Assembly (NCBI RefSeq): GCF_004010325.2
Contig: NZ_SADR02000017.1
Coordinates: 1-64,000, forward strand
Direction: 5' to 3'
Source: Mesorhizobium sp. M00.F.Ca.ET.216.01.1.1
Lineage (GTDB): Bacteria > Pseudomonadota > Alphaproteobacteria > Rhizobiales > Rhizobiaceae
DNA length: 64,000 nt
Positions 20,883 through 29,280 of this stretch are shown piece by piece. Position 1 is the first letter of the stretch, and every line of letters begins with the position of its first letter. Below the pieces are notes generated by a model. It ran no database searches and was not told the origin of the DNA. It saw only the letters and a program-made list of their open reading frames with translations. The position numbers and the translations under genes were made by a program.

Positions 20883-21809
20883 TCACTGACAGAACGTGCC
20901 GCCGTTGCGGCGCGGTTCGAGGTCGAGGTGGAAATGCAGCGAATGGTCGGAATCGCTGCCCGGTCCGAGCACGGTTTTGAACGGTCCGCAGGCTGCCTCG
21001 CGCAGCGCGTTCAGGAATTTCGCGTCCTTTTCCGGCGGCGCCGGCCCGACATCGATCTTTCGTCCGTCCGACAGTGTGAAGCCGGCAATGTCGAGTGCGT
21101 TGCCGAAGGCGTGCTCCGAGAGCTTTCCTCCGCCGTTGCGCGGCCGGCAGACGAAGGTCGATGCCTGGGTGACCGACTTCAGCTCCGCGCCGAAGTCGGC
21201 CTTGGCCGCGGGCTGGATGACATTGGCGGTGAAGCGCGCGGCCGCCTCGGCCATCTGGCAGTTCAGCTCGGCTCCAGGGCCGATGTCGACGGATTTGCCG
21301 AGCGTCTTCAGCGCGATCGGGTAGGGGATGGAGCAGCCGATCTGCGCATCGTGCTCGGCCTTGCGTTCCTCGAAATCGACGCCCATCGACTTCAGCCGCC
21401 TGCGGCAAGCAAGTTCTTCTTCGGGCATTTCCTTCGCAGGAATGGAAGCCGAGCGGGGATCCGGGAGTATTTTCTTCGCCTGCGGCTCCTCCGGCTTCTC
21501 CGGCGGTTTTGGCGCTGTTGCCGGCGGCTCGGTCTGCGCCGGCTTTTCAGGGGGCATTGGGGCCGTCGCCGGTGACTCCGGTCGCTCTGCCTTGGGCCGG
21601 TCAGTCCCCGGGGCGTCGGCGGGGCGCGGTTCCGGAACCGGGACATCCGCAAGCGAGGGGGGCGAAGATGTCGTTTTTCGGTTGAATTCGGGAACCGGAG
21701 CCGTTTGCGGCAGACTGGGGGACTTGGCCCAGGTGGAGACCACCGTCAGTGAGATCGCAGCGGCAACCAATCCCAATCTACGCATTTTGGAGAAGGTCAG
21801 CGCCGCCAT
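20883..21809 (-). CDS. Extensin-like (LAS-type) peptidase-fold protein with Pro-rich linker
   Basis: About 308 residues. A signal sequence (RLGLVAAAISLTVVSTWA) is followed by a long linker of PEP and KPPEKP repeats (about residues 40-120) and then the extensin-like domain with LSEHAFGNALDI and HSLHFHLD. The Pro-rich linker could span the wall. The ATG at 21807-21809 follows AGAGGG; a second ATG at 21785 is possible. Same fold and order as the downstream paralogue, so the two arose by duplication. Confidence 0.88.
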   Translation of the reverse strand: MAALTFSKMRRLGLVAAAISLTVVSTWAKSPSLPQTAPVPEFNRKTTSSPPSLADVPVPEPRPADAPGTDRPKAERPESPATAPMPPEKPAQTEPPATAPKPPEKPEEPQAKKILPDPRSASIPAKEMPEEELACRRRLKSMGVDFEERKAEHDAQIGCSIPYPIALKTLGKSVDIGPGAELNCQMAEAAARFTANVIQPAAKADFGAELKSVTQASTFVCRPRNGGGKLSEHAFGNALDIAGFTLSDGRKIDVGPAPPEKDAKFLNALREAACGPFKTVLGPGSDSDHSLHFHLDLEPRRNGGTFCQ

Positions 21810-21885
21810 TGCCCTCTAACGGTGTGGGTATGCAGAAGTTGCCTTGGAAAGCGCGGTCGTCCGATCACGATCGGTAACCGCTGTG

Positions 21886-22308
21886 TCATGCGCCGATCGC
21901 TTCCAGCCCTTCCTCGAGCCAGTCGGCAAGGAGCGGCATGCCGAGCAGATATTTCGCCGTGTGCTTGTTGGCGCGCTCGCGCGCGGCTGCCAGCGCATCG
22001 GCCCATTCCGATGCGTCATAATCACCCCGACCAATCCAGGCGAGCGCAACCAGCTCGGCGGCTTCATCGACATTGAGGTCGTTGATCAGTTCGCGCAGTT
22101 CTTCCTCGGTGAGATCTTCCGAGCTTTCCTCGGCGAGGCCGTCATGGTGGTGATTGTCGTGCGCCTCGCCGTCGAGCTCTATCTCGTGCTCGGCGCCATC
22201 GGCATAGTCTTCGTTGACGGCGGCGCTGAGCGCCTTCGCCTTGAGGATGAACAGGCGCACGGTGTCGGGACCGATCGAAAGCTCCCATTCCCTTTCACGG
22301 CGCTGCAC
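21886..22308 (-). CDS. DUF3775 domain protein
   Basis: About 140 residues from a GTG at 22306-22308 with CGGAGAAC just upstream. LSIGPDTVRLFILKAKAL opens the domain and LNVDEAAELVALAWIGRGDY is its most conserved block; a His- and acid-rich stretch (GEAHDNHHHDG) lies between. The family is common in alphaproteobacteria and has no known function. The protein is acidic and probably cytoplasmic. Confidence 0.85.
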   Translation of the reverse strand: MQRREREWELSIGPDTVRLFILKAKALSAAVNEDYADGAEHEIELDGEAHDNHHHDGLAEESSEDLTEEELRELINDLNVDEAAELVALAWIGRGDYDASEWADALAAARERANKHTAKYLLGMPLLADWLEEGLEAIGA

Positions 22309-22514
22309 TGGTGTTCTCCGCGTACTCCGTTTTGCCCGATGATAGCGAATTTGCAGCGCTCGTCACGTCACACGTTCGGCGTGTCGCCGCCTGGCAAATT
22401 ACCGGCGGTCACTGCCCAATGGCCGGAAATGGTTTTGACGCCGCTGCCTTCTTCGGGATGAAACGGCTTTCGCGCGGCGTTAGTGTTGCATTGTCACACT
22501 CCAAGGAGGGTTCG

Positions 22515-23045
22515 ATGCGCAGACGATTGCTGATCCAGGTCATGGCTGTTGCCGCCCTGCCGCTGTTTGCGGCACCGGTGTTTGCAGCCGGTGGCGGCGG
22601 CGGTAATGAGACCACCACACAGTGCAAGAAGGGCTATGTCTACGACAAGAAGCTGAAGAAATGCGTCCTTCCCAAGGAAGGCATGCTCGACGACGACAGC
22701 ATCTATGATGCGGGTCACGCACTGGCGATGGCCGGGCGCTATGACGAGGCGATCGCCGTGCTCAGCCTTGCCGCCAACAAGCAGGATCCGCGCATCCTCA
22801 ACTATCTCGGCTATTCGCATCGCCATTCAGGCCGCGTCACGGTCGGCCTTGGCTACTATGAGGAAGCGCTGCGCATCGATCCGAACTATACGCTGGTGCG
22901 CGAGTATCTCGGCGAGGCACATCTGCAGATCGGCGACCTCGCCGGCGCCCGGCAACAGCTTAGCGAAATCGAAAAGCGCACCGGCAAGGGTTCCCGCGAA
23001 TACGGCATGCTGGCGGAGCAGATCGATCATTTCATGAGGAGCTGA
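22515..23045 (+). CDS. Exported TPR-repeat protein
   Basis: About 176 residues. The ATG at 22515 follows AAGGAGGG. A clean signal peptide ends near AAPVFAAG. Two cysteines in CKKGYVYDKKLKKC can form a disulfide. At least two tetratricopeptide repeats follow (GRYDEAIAVLSLAANKQDP and VTVGLGYYEEALRIDPNY). Such proteins hold partners in the periplasm. A perfect terminator 24 bases after the stop shows a single-gene unit. Confidence 0.88.
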   Translation: MRRRLLIQVMAVAALPLFAAPVFAAGGGGGNETTTQCKKGYVYDKKLKKCVLPKEGMLDDDSIYDAGHALAMAGRYDEAIAVLSLAANKQDPRILNYLGYSHRHSGRVTVGLGYYEEALRIDPNYTLVREYLGEAHLQIGDLAGARQQLSEIEKRTGKGSREYGMLAEQIDHFMRS

Positions 23046-23069
23046 TTCGCTGCCAAAGGCTCCAAACGG

Positions 23070-23100
23070 CCGGCTGCGAGCGATCGCAGCCGGTTTTTTT
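23070..23100 (+). terminator. Intrinsic terminator after the TPR gene
   Basis: CCGGCTGCGA and TCGCAGCCGG form a perfect ten-pair stem with loop GCGA (GNRA type), followed by seven T. Confidence 0.95.
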
Positions 23101-23173
23101 GCTGCAGCTTACCCACTTGCCCCAACGGCAACTGTGCATCAGCGGATGAATTTTTAAAAACCGACTTTTTAGG

Positions 23174-23202
23174 CGTGAAAAACGCGCGAAGATTGCTATA
23201 TT
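23174..23202 (+). promoter_or_regulatory. Candidate greA promoter
   Basis: TATATT at 23197-23202 is a good -10 box. CGTGAA at 23174-23179 stands 17 bases upstream as a weak -35. It lies between the terminator of the previous gene and the leader hairpins. Confidence 0.5.
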
Positions 23203-23218
23203 CGGGGAAATTGCGGTG

Positions 23219-23260
23219 AAACGGTTCCGTTGGCCCAGGCTGCCGGACCGTTTTCTTTTT
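23219..23260 (+). terminator. Terminator-like hairpin in the greA leader
   Basis: AAACGGT (23219-23225) pairs with ACCGTTT (23247-23253), with CCG/CGG continuing the stem past a bulged T; TTTTCTTTTT follows. It stands between the candidate promoter and the greA start, so it could end part of the transcripts before the gene. Confidence 0.65.
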
Positions 23261-23275
23261 GCACCCATCGACAAG

Positions 23276-23300
23276 GCCATCCCCGAAACGCGGGGATGGC
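23276..23300 (+). promoter_or_regulatory. Second leader hairpin, next to the greA ribosome site
   Basis: GCCATCCCC and GGGGATGGC form a perfect nine-pair stem around seven bases. It ends a few bases before GGAAAGG, the likely greA ribosome site, and may affect access to it. Confidence 0.6.
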
Positions 23301-23317
23301 GGCAGGAAAGGTCAGGC

Positions 23318-23794
23318 ATGATGAACATGGTCCCGATGACAGGCGAGGGGTTCGCGTCATTGAAGGAAGAACTGCGCTGGCGCCAGCAGGAAGAGCGGCC
23401 GCGCATCATCGAGGCGATCTCGGAAGCGCGCTCGCATGGCGACCTCTCGGAAAATGCCGAATACCACGCGGCGAAAGAGGCGCAGAGCCTCAATGAGGGC
23501 CGTGTCAACGAGCTCGAGGACCTGATCGCGCGGGCCGAAGTGATCGACGTCACCAAGCTCAGCGGCGACAAGGTCAAGTTCGGCGCCACTGTGGTGCTGG
23601 TCGATGAGGACACGGAAGAGAAGAAGACCTACCAGATCGTCGGCGACCAGGAGGCCGATGTGAAGTCCGGCCGTATCTCGATCTCTTCGCCGATCGCGCG
23701 CGCGCTGATCGGCAAGGAAGTCGGCGACGCGATCGAGGTCAATGCACCCGGCGGAGCGCGGGGGTACGAGATCGTCCAGGTGCAGTTTATCTAG
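23318..23794 (+). CDS. greA: Transcription elongation factor GreA
   Basis: GreA frees backtracked RNA polymerase by prompting it to cut its RNA 3' end. About 158 residues, the normal length. The N-terminal coiled coil (about residues 1-75) contains EEERP-type RWRQQEERPRIIEAI and the tip residues GDLSENAEYHAAKEAQ. The C-terminal FKBP-like domain includes ISISSPIARALIGKEVGD. Two ATGs at 23318 and 23321 share one ribosome site (GGAAAGG). The leader carries a promoter and two hairpins. Confidence 0.97.
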   Translation: MMNMVPMTGEGFASLKEELRWRQQEERPRIIEAISEARSHGDLSENAEYHAAKEAQSLNEGRVNELEDLIARAEVIDVTKLSGDKVKFGATVVLVDEDTEEKKTYQIVGDQEADVKSGRISISSPIARALIGKEVGDAIEVNAPGGARGYEIVQVQFI

Positions 23795-23796
23795 AA

Positions 23797-23931
23797 CCTT
23801 TTTGGTAATTCTACTCCGGCGGCCGGCTAGCGCTGTTTTCTGCGCTTACGGTGCTCGCGTACTTTAAGTACGCTCCGCTCCAGTTCTCGAAAACCACGCC
23901 ATCCGACTCGCCGGAGCGAATTCTTAAAAGG
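23797..23931. repeat. Nested palindromic intergenic element
   Basis: Between the convergent greA and waaC, paired arms sit at several levels: CCTTTT/AAAAGG, AATTC/GAATT, CTCCGGCG/CGCCGGAG, GTTTTC/GAAAAC, and a central GCGTACTT-T-AAGTACGC. It looks like a mosaic repeat unit of the rhizobial type. By position it may also end transcription from both sides. Confidence 0.7.
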
Positions 23932-23933
23932 GC

Positions 23934-24908
23934 CTACGCCGGGGCTTGCGATTTGAGCGCCAGCAGCCTTTCGGCCTCCGCCATCACTTCAGCCGGCGTG
24001 ACGCGGCCGCCGGGCACGGCCAGCAGCGTCGATGAGAACGGTCCGCGCGGCCCGGTCAGACCGGGTTCGGTCGCCAGAAAGATCGCCACTGTCGGCAGGC
24101 CGAAGGCGCTGGCGAGATGGGTGAGGCCGGTGTCGGCGCCGACGACCAGTACCGCGCGGCCGATGATCGCGGCGATCTCGGCAAGTGGCGATTTCGGCAC
24201 CAGCACGGTCTGCGGAACGGCCTGCACGATCGCTTCGGCAACCGCCTTTTCCCTGTCGTTCGACCAGGTTGTAACCGGCGTCATTCCTCTCTTCATCAAA
24301 AGGCGAGCGGTTTCGATCCAGTCGCCGACCGGCCATTTCTTGTCCTCGCGGCTGGTGCCGTGCAGCAGGAAGGCGGTCTTTCCGCTGATCCCTGCCATAC
24401 TGCCAGGCGGCGGTACAATACCGGACTGCAGCGTCGAAAAATCAGGCTCGTAGCCGAGCGCCAAGCCGAACAGCCGTCGCGTGCGTTCGATGGCGTGCAG
24501 GTCGCGCGGCACGGCGTAGCGGCGATCGTAGAACAAACTCGCCGAAGGTTCGCGCGCGCTCGAGCCGTCGAAGCCGGCGATCGGCGCTGCGGCCTGCTTG
24601 GCCACCAGAACCGATTTCAGCAACCCCTGTGCATCGATGACGAGGTCGTAGCGGCAATTGCGAAAGGCGCGGCGCAGGCCTGCCGCCTCACGCCATGTGT
24701 CGCCGTCAAGCAGCTGTTTGCGCCAGCGTCTTATGGCTACGGTATGGATCTCTCCGATCGCCGGATGCAAGGCAACGATGCCGGCAAAAGCCTCTTCCAC
24801 ACACCAGTCGAACGAGACATCCGGGCGGTTGCGGCGCGCATCCTCGACGGCCGGAAACGTGTGGATAACATCGCCCATCGAGGATGTCTTGACGATGAGT
24901 ACCTTCAT
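23934..24908 (-). CDS. waaC: Lipopolysaccharide heptosyltransferase I
   Basis: A GT9-family glycosyltransferase, about 324 residues, that adds the first heptose from ADP-heptose to Kdo on lipid A at the inner membrane. VLIVKTSSMGDVIHTFPAV is the N-terminal acceptor-side motif, LHGTSREDKKWP the donor-site motif and VGADTGLTHLASAFG the ADP-heptose-binding block. The ATG at 24906-24908 overlaps the waaF stop by four bases (ATGA), so the two are translated together. Assignment as I rather than II rests on the SSMGDVIHT and GTSREDKxW motifs. Confidence 0.92.
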   Translation of the reverse strand: MKVLIVKTSSMGDVIHTFPAVEDARRNRPDVSFDWCVEEAFAGIVALHPAIGEIHTVAIRRWRKQLLDGDTWREAAGLRRAFRNCRYDLVIDAQGLLKSVLVAKQAAAPIAGFDGSSAREPSASLFYDRRYAVPRDLHAIERTRRLFGLALGYEPDFSTLQSGIVPPPGSMAGISGKTAFLLHGTSREDKKWPVGDWIETARLLMKRGMTPVTTWSNDREKAVAEAIVQAVPQTVLVPKSPLAEIAAIIGRAVLVVGADTGLTHLASAFGLPTVAIFLATEPGLTGPRGPFSSTLLAVPGGRVTPAEVMAEAERLLALKSQAPA

Positions 24909-25912
24909 GCGGCGGCCGGGATTTCCAGCAGCCGGTCCGCGGCCGCCGCGACCTGTGCGACATCCAACGTCTTCAGGCAGTTGAGATGGCCGAGCGGGCA
25001 GATCTTCTTGTGGCAAGGCGAACAGGAGAGGCCAAGCCACACCAGTTCGCGGTGCTCGGCGAGCGGCGGAGTATTTTCAGGCGATGTCGAGCCGTAGACG
25101 GCAACGATCGGTGTGTCGACCGCCGCGGCGACATGCATCAGCCCGCTGTCGTTCGACACCGCCAGCCGGGCTGCCGCGATCAGGTCGATGGCGTCTTCCA
25201 GCCGCGTCTGGCCGGCCAGATCGACAACGCCAGGCGCAAGCGTGGCGATTTCCGCCGTCACCTCAGCATCGTTCTTCGATCCGAATAGCGCGATCTTGAG
25301 CCCTTTCGCCATCATCTCGCGAGCCAGGCCGGCATAGCCTTCGCTCGGCCAGCGTTTCGCCAGGCCGAACTCGGCGCCAGGCATCAACGCGACGAATTTT
25401 CCCGCCTTCAGCCCGAAGCGGTCGAGCAACGCCGCCTGGTTTCTTGTGTCGACGACGAGTTTTGGTGCGCGGAACGTGCCGCCGTTGGCGAGGCCAAAAT
25501 AAGCCTGCGCCGTGCGCCGCTTTACCGCCTCGGGCAGCGGCACGATGTCGGTCAGCAGGCCATAGCGCATTTCCCTGAGATTGCCGACGCGGCGCGGAAT
25601 TCCGGCAAAGAACGGGATCAACGCCGACTTCCAGCTTCCCGGCATGACATAGGCCATGTCGTAGCGGCCGCGCAGCAGGCGGCCGAAGCGCCGGCGGATG
25701 CGGAACTCGAGCGCTCCGGGCTTCAGCGGCAAGTCGATCTGCTGGCGTATCTCGGGCATGCGCTTGACCAGCGGTGCAGCCCAGGCCGGGGCCAGCACGT
25801 CGATTGCGGCGTTCGGATGAAGCTCCCTCAGCGCCGAGAACAGGCACTGCGCCATCACCATGTCGCCCACCCAGCGTGGGCCGATCACGAGGATCGTTGG
25901 GCTTTCAGCCAT
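24905..25912 (-). CDS. waaF: Lipopolysaccharide heptosyltransferase II
   Basis: GT9 family, about 335 residues; adds the second heptose of the inner core. ILVIGPRWVGDMVMAQCLF is the WaaF-type N-terminus, PGAEFGLAKRWP the donor motif, and VSNDSGLMHVAAAVDTPIVA the ADP-heptose site. The C-terminal cysteines (CSPCHKKICPLGHLNCL) are typical of WaaF. The start lies inside the hldD 3' end (28-base overlap) and the stop overlaps waaC. Confidence 0.95.
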   Translation of the reverse strand: MAESPTILVIGPRWVGDMVMAQCLFSALRELHPNAAIDVLAPAWAAPLVKRMPEIRQQIDLPLKPGALEFRIRRRFGRLLRGRYDMAYVMPGSWKSALIPFFAGIPRRVGNLREMRYGLLTDIVPLPEAVKRRTAQAYFGLANGGTFRAPKLVVDTRNQAALLDRFGLKAGKFVALMPGAEFGLAKRWPSEGYAGLAREMMAKGLKIALFGSKNDAEVTAEIATLAPGVVDLAGQTRLEDAIDLIAAARLAVSNDSGLMHVAAAVDTPIVAVYGSTSPENTPPLAEHRELVWLGLSCSPCHKKICPLGHLNCLKTLDVAQVAAAADRLLEIPAAA

Positions 25913-26835
25913 TCGACATAGTCTCTGACGCCGGTTTCCACAGCGCGAAATTGGCCATTGTAGCCGGCTGCGCGCAACCGCGACATATCAGCTTGCGTAA
26001 AACTCTGGTAGCTGCCCTTGAGGTGGTCGGGGAAATCGACGAATTCGATCTCGCCCTTGCCGAGCGTGCCGATCACCGTTTCAGCAATGGCGCGGAACGG
26101 CTGGGCCTTTCCGGTGCCGCAATTGAAGATGCCGCTTAGGCCGCGCCTCCACAGCCACAGATTGACGTCGGCGACGTCGCCGACATGGATGAAGTCGCGG
26201 CTCTGCTCGCCAGGACCGAAACCGTCATAGGCGCCGAACAGCTTCGGGTTCTCGCCGCGCTGGACCTGGTTGAACAAATGGAAGGCAACCGAGGCCATGG
26301 CGCCCTTGTGCGCCTCGCGCGGCCCATAGACGTTGAAGTAGCGCAGTCCGGCTACCGGCGAATGGTCGGTGTCGAAGACGGTGCGGCGAACGTAGTCATC
26401 GAACAGTTTCTTGGAATAGGCATAGACGTTAAGCGGCCGCTCGCATTGCGGCTCCTCGCGAAACTCGTCACCACCGCCATAGACAGAGGCCGAGGAGGCA
26501 TAGAGGAACGGCACGCGCAGCGCCAGGCAAGCGTGCAGCAGCCGTTTCGAATAGGTGTAATTCACCTCCATCATGAACTTGCCGTTCCACTCGGTGGTGG
26601 TCGAGCAGGCGCCCTGGTGGAACACGGCCTCGATGCGGCCCAGGTCTCCCGCCTCGATGCGCGGGAGGAATTCGGCCCTGTCGAGGTAATCGGCGATCTG
26701 GAGATCGGCGAGGTTGGCGATCTTGTGACCGTCGGTAAGGTCATCGACGACAAGGATGTCGCTGACCCCTTCAGCGTTGAGCGCGGCGACGATGTTGGAG
26801 CCGATCATGCCGGCGCCGCCCGTGACGATGATCAT
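25885..26835 (-). CDS. hldD: ADP-L-glycero-D-manno-heptose-6-epimerase
   Basis: The last step of ADP-heptose synthesis, turning ADP-D-glycero- into ADP-L-glycero-manno-heptose. About 316 residues of the extended SDR fold. VTGGAGMIGSNIVAAL binds NADP, SSASVYGGG holds the catalytic Ser, and YAYSKKLFDDY the YxxxK pair; FHQGACSTTTEWNG is specific to HldD. The ATG at 26833-26835 has AGAGG upstream. First gene of the minus-strand heptose operon hldD-waaF-waaC. Confidence 0.96.
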   Translation of the reverse strand: MIIVTGGAGMIGSNIVAALNAEGVSDILVVDDLTDGHKIANLADLQIADYLDRAEFLPRIEAGDLGRIEAVFHQGACSTTTEWNGKFMMEVNYTYSKRLLHACLALRVPFLYASSASVYGGGDEFREEPQCERPLNVYAYSKKLFDDYVRRTVFDTDHSPVAGLRYFNVYGPREAHKGAMASVAFHLFNQVQRGENPKLFGAYDGFGPGEQSRDFIHVGDVADVNLWLWRRGLSGIFNCGTGKAQPFRAIAETVIGTLGKGEIEFVDFPDHLKGSYQSFTQADMSRLRAAGYNGQFRAVETGVRDYVEWLKAQRSS

Positions 26836-27001
26836 GAAAGCCTCTGGTTTCGTTTGCCGATTCCGGCTCTTATAGGGGAGGCTGGCGGGGCTGTCGATAA
26901 AGCAGGCAGAAGCTGAAGATGCGGGCGTCACAGTGGCGCCGCAAAGCTCCCGCTTCAGTCGGCACGCTGCGATCGGCAGGGATCGCGACAGGAGCAAGCC
27001 A

Positions 27002-27637
27002 ATGCCGTCGACGGAACTGCTTATCGCCTTTTTCGCCACCACGGCGATCTTCGCCTATATCCCCGGCCCGGCCATGCTTTATGCCGCCGCGCAAACCATG
27101 GCGCGCGGCCGCTGGTCCGGCCTGACAGCGGCATTGGGCATACATCTTGGCGGCTACGTGCATGTCATCGCCGCCGCTGCCGGGTTGTCCGTGCTTTTCC
27201 ACGCCGTGCCGGCGCTCTACATGGCGGTCAAGCTGGTCGGTGCGCTCTATCTGATCTGGCTGGGCGTCTCGCTGTTGCGCGCCAAGGCGCAAGGCGAAGA
27301 AGCGGTCATGCCCGGCATTGAGCCGAAATCCGCGCACCGCGCCTTTTTCGAGAGCATCACCGTCGAGGTGCTCAATCCCAAGACGGCGATCTTCTTCATG
27401 GCGTTCCTGCCGCAGTTCATCGATGCGTCGGCGGCGTTTCCCGTCTGGCTCCAGTTCGTCGTTCTTGGAACCATCGTCAATCTGATGTTCTCCTCGGCGG
27501 ATGTGGTGTGCGTGGTGTTGGCAGGTGCGGTGATCGCCAGGCTGCGGCGCTCAAGCCGCGCACAGCGCCTGATGCGGCGTGCGGGCGGCGCTGTGCTCGT
27601 CGGATTGGGCGTTCATGTCGCCTTGCAGAAAAGCTGA
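27002..27637 (+). CDS. LysE/RhtB-family exporter
   Basis: About 211 residues with six predicted membrane segments. IPGPAMLYAAAQTMARGRWSG is the family signature near residue 20, and EVLNPKTAIFFMAFLPQFI marks the middle. LysE proteins export amino acids or related small molecules. The ATG at 27002 has AGGAG. It lies between the two halves of the heptose locus, which it is not known to serve. Confidence 0.92.
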   Translation: MPSTELLIAFFATTAIFAYIPGPAMLYAAAQTMARGRWSGLTAALGIHLGGYVHVIAAAAGLSVLFHAVPALYMAVKLVGALYLIWLGVSLLRAKAQGEEAVMPGIEPKSAHRAFFESITVEVLNPKTAIFFMAFLPQFIDASAAFPVWLQFVVLGTIVNLMFSSADVVCVVLAGAVIARLRRSSRAQRLMRRAGGAVLVGLGVHVALQKS

Positions 27638-27788
27638 TCGGTCAACCGGCGTTGGCCGTGACCGCTCGACGGCGGCCGTTGCGCTGGGCCGAATTGCGGT
27701 ATATCGGCTTCGCCATGAGCGATCGGCCTTGCCAATCGAGCGTTACCAAGAGCACTGAGATCGGCTTTTCCCGCGCGTTGCCAATGAC

Positions 27789-29273
27789 ATGATCAAGCAT
27801 CACCTGCCTTCTCCCGAACCCTTGCACCGCGTCATCTCGCGGTTCGGCAGCGTCACCGTGCTGGTGGTCGGCGACTTCATCCTCGACCGTTTCGTCAACG
27901 GGGTGATCGAGCGGATCTCGCCGGAAGCGCCAATCCCCGTGCTGCATGGGCGCGGCGAGATGCTGGCGATGGGCGGCGCCGGCAATGTCGTCTTCAACAT
28001 CGTCTCGCTCGGCGCTGCCGCGGTACCGGTCTCGGTGATCGGTGCCGACCAGGCGGGCGAAAATCTCATGCGGATGCTCACTGAGCTTGGTGTCGATGCC
28101 AGCGGTATTGCAAAGGACCGTGAGCGCATGACTTCGTCGAAAAGCCGCTTCAGCGCCCTCAACCAGCAGGTGCTGCGCTTCGACGAGGAGGAAATCAAGC
28201 CGCTGGGCGACACGGAGCGGGCGACGCTGATCCGGCATTTTCGTGCAGCGCTTGCGGAGGCCGACATCGTCATCCTGTCCGATTACGGCAAGGGCATGCT
28301 GCTCGACGGCGTCGCCGGCGAGCTGATCTCGGTCTGCCGCGATGCGGGAAAGCCGGTGCTGGTCGATCCGAAAGGGAGCGACTATGCACGCTATGCCGGG
28401 GCGACGGCGATCACCCCAAACCGCAAGGAGCTCGGCCAGGCGGTCGGCCGTGCAGTGTTTGCCGACGAGGAGATCGTGGCGGCGGCACGCGAGTTGATCT
28501 CGGTGCACGGCTTCGATTTCGTCGTCGCGACGCGCAGCGAAAAAGGCATGAGCGTCGTCGGTCCGGACGACGCCTGGCATGTCGCCACGCAGGCGAGGGA
28601 AGTGTTCGACGTCTCGGGCGCCGGCGACACGGTGATCGCGACGTTTGCGCTGGCTCTGGCAGCGGGCGCCGACCGCGTCATGGCCGCCACCATCGCCAAT
28701 GCTGCGGGCGGCGTGGTGGTGGGAAAGCGCGGCACCGCGCGGCTGACGGTCGAAGAACTCACCGGGGCGCTGTTTCGCTCGCATGGACCGATTGCCCACA
28801 GGGATGCGATCCTCGATGCCGCTGCCGCTGCGCGGCTGGTGGCGGCGTGGAAAGACGAAGGCTTGAGCGTCGGCTTCACCAACGGATGCTTCGACATCCT
28901 TCACGCCGGCCATGTCAGCCTTTTGCACGCGGCGCGCAGCCAGTGCGACCGGCTGGTGCTGGGCCTCAACAGCGATGCCTCGGTGCGCCGGCTGAAAGGG
29001 CCCGGGCGCCCGGTCAATGACGAGCATGACCGGGCCTGCGTGCTGGCAGCCCTTGCCTCGGTCGACGCGGTCGTCGTGTTCGACGAGGATACACCGCTTG
29101 CCCTGATCGAGGCGCTGTCGCCAGACATACTGGTCAAGGGCGCAGACTATACGGTCGACGAGGTGGTTGGCGCCGACGTAGTGCAGAAGGCAGGCGGGCG
29201 CGTGGTGCTGGTCGATCTCGTCGCCGGCAAGAGCACAACCGGTACGATCGGCAAACTGCGCGCGACCAACTGA
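27789..29273 (+). CDS. hldE: Bifunctional heptose 7-phosphate kinase / heptose 1-phosphate adenylyltransferase
   Basis: Full-length two-domain HldE, about 494 residues. The N-terminal ribokinase-like domain (about 1-330) has VVGDFILDRFVNG, MGGAGNVVFNI and DVSGAGDTVIATFALAL, and phosphorylates position 1. The C-terminal cytidylyltransferase-like domain (from about 350) has GFTNGCFDILHAGHVSLL and transfers AMP. It acts twice in the pathway, before and after GmhB. gmhA starts seven bases after its stop. No clear ribosome site precedes the ATG at 27789. Confidence 0.97.
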   Translation: MIKHHLPSPEPLHRVISRFGSVTVLVVGDFILDRFVNGVIERISPEAPIPVLHGRGEMLAMGGAGNVVFNIVSLGAAAVPVSVIGADQAGENLMRMLTELGVDASGIAKDRERMTSSKSRFSALNQQVLRFDEEEIKPLGDTERATLIRHFRAALAEADIVILSDYGKGMLLDGVAGELISVCRDAGKPVLVDPKGSDYARYAGATAITPNRKELGQAVGRAVFADEEIVAAARELISVHGFDFVVATRSEKGMSVVGPDDAWHVATQAREVFDVSGAGDTVIATFALALAAGADRVMAATIANAAGGVVVGKRGTARLTVEELTGALFRSHGPIAHRDAILDAAAAARLVAAWKDEGLSVGFTNGCFDILHAGHVSLLHAARSQCDRLVLGLNSDASVRRLKGPGRPVNDEHDRACVLAALASVDAVVVFDEDTPLALIEALSPDILVKGADYTVDEVVGADVVQKAGGRVVLVDLVAGKSTTGTIGKLRATN

Positions 29274-29280
29274 GGGTTCC

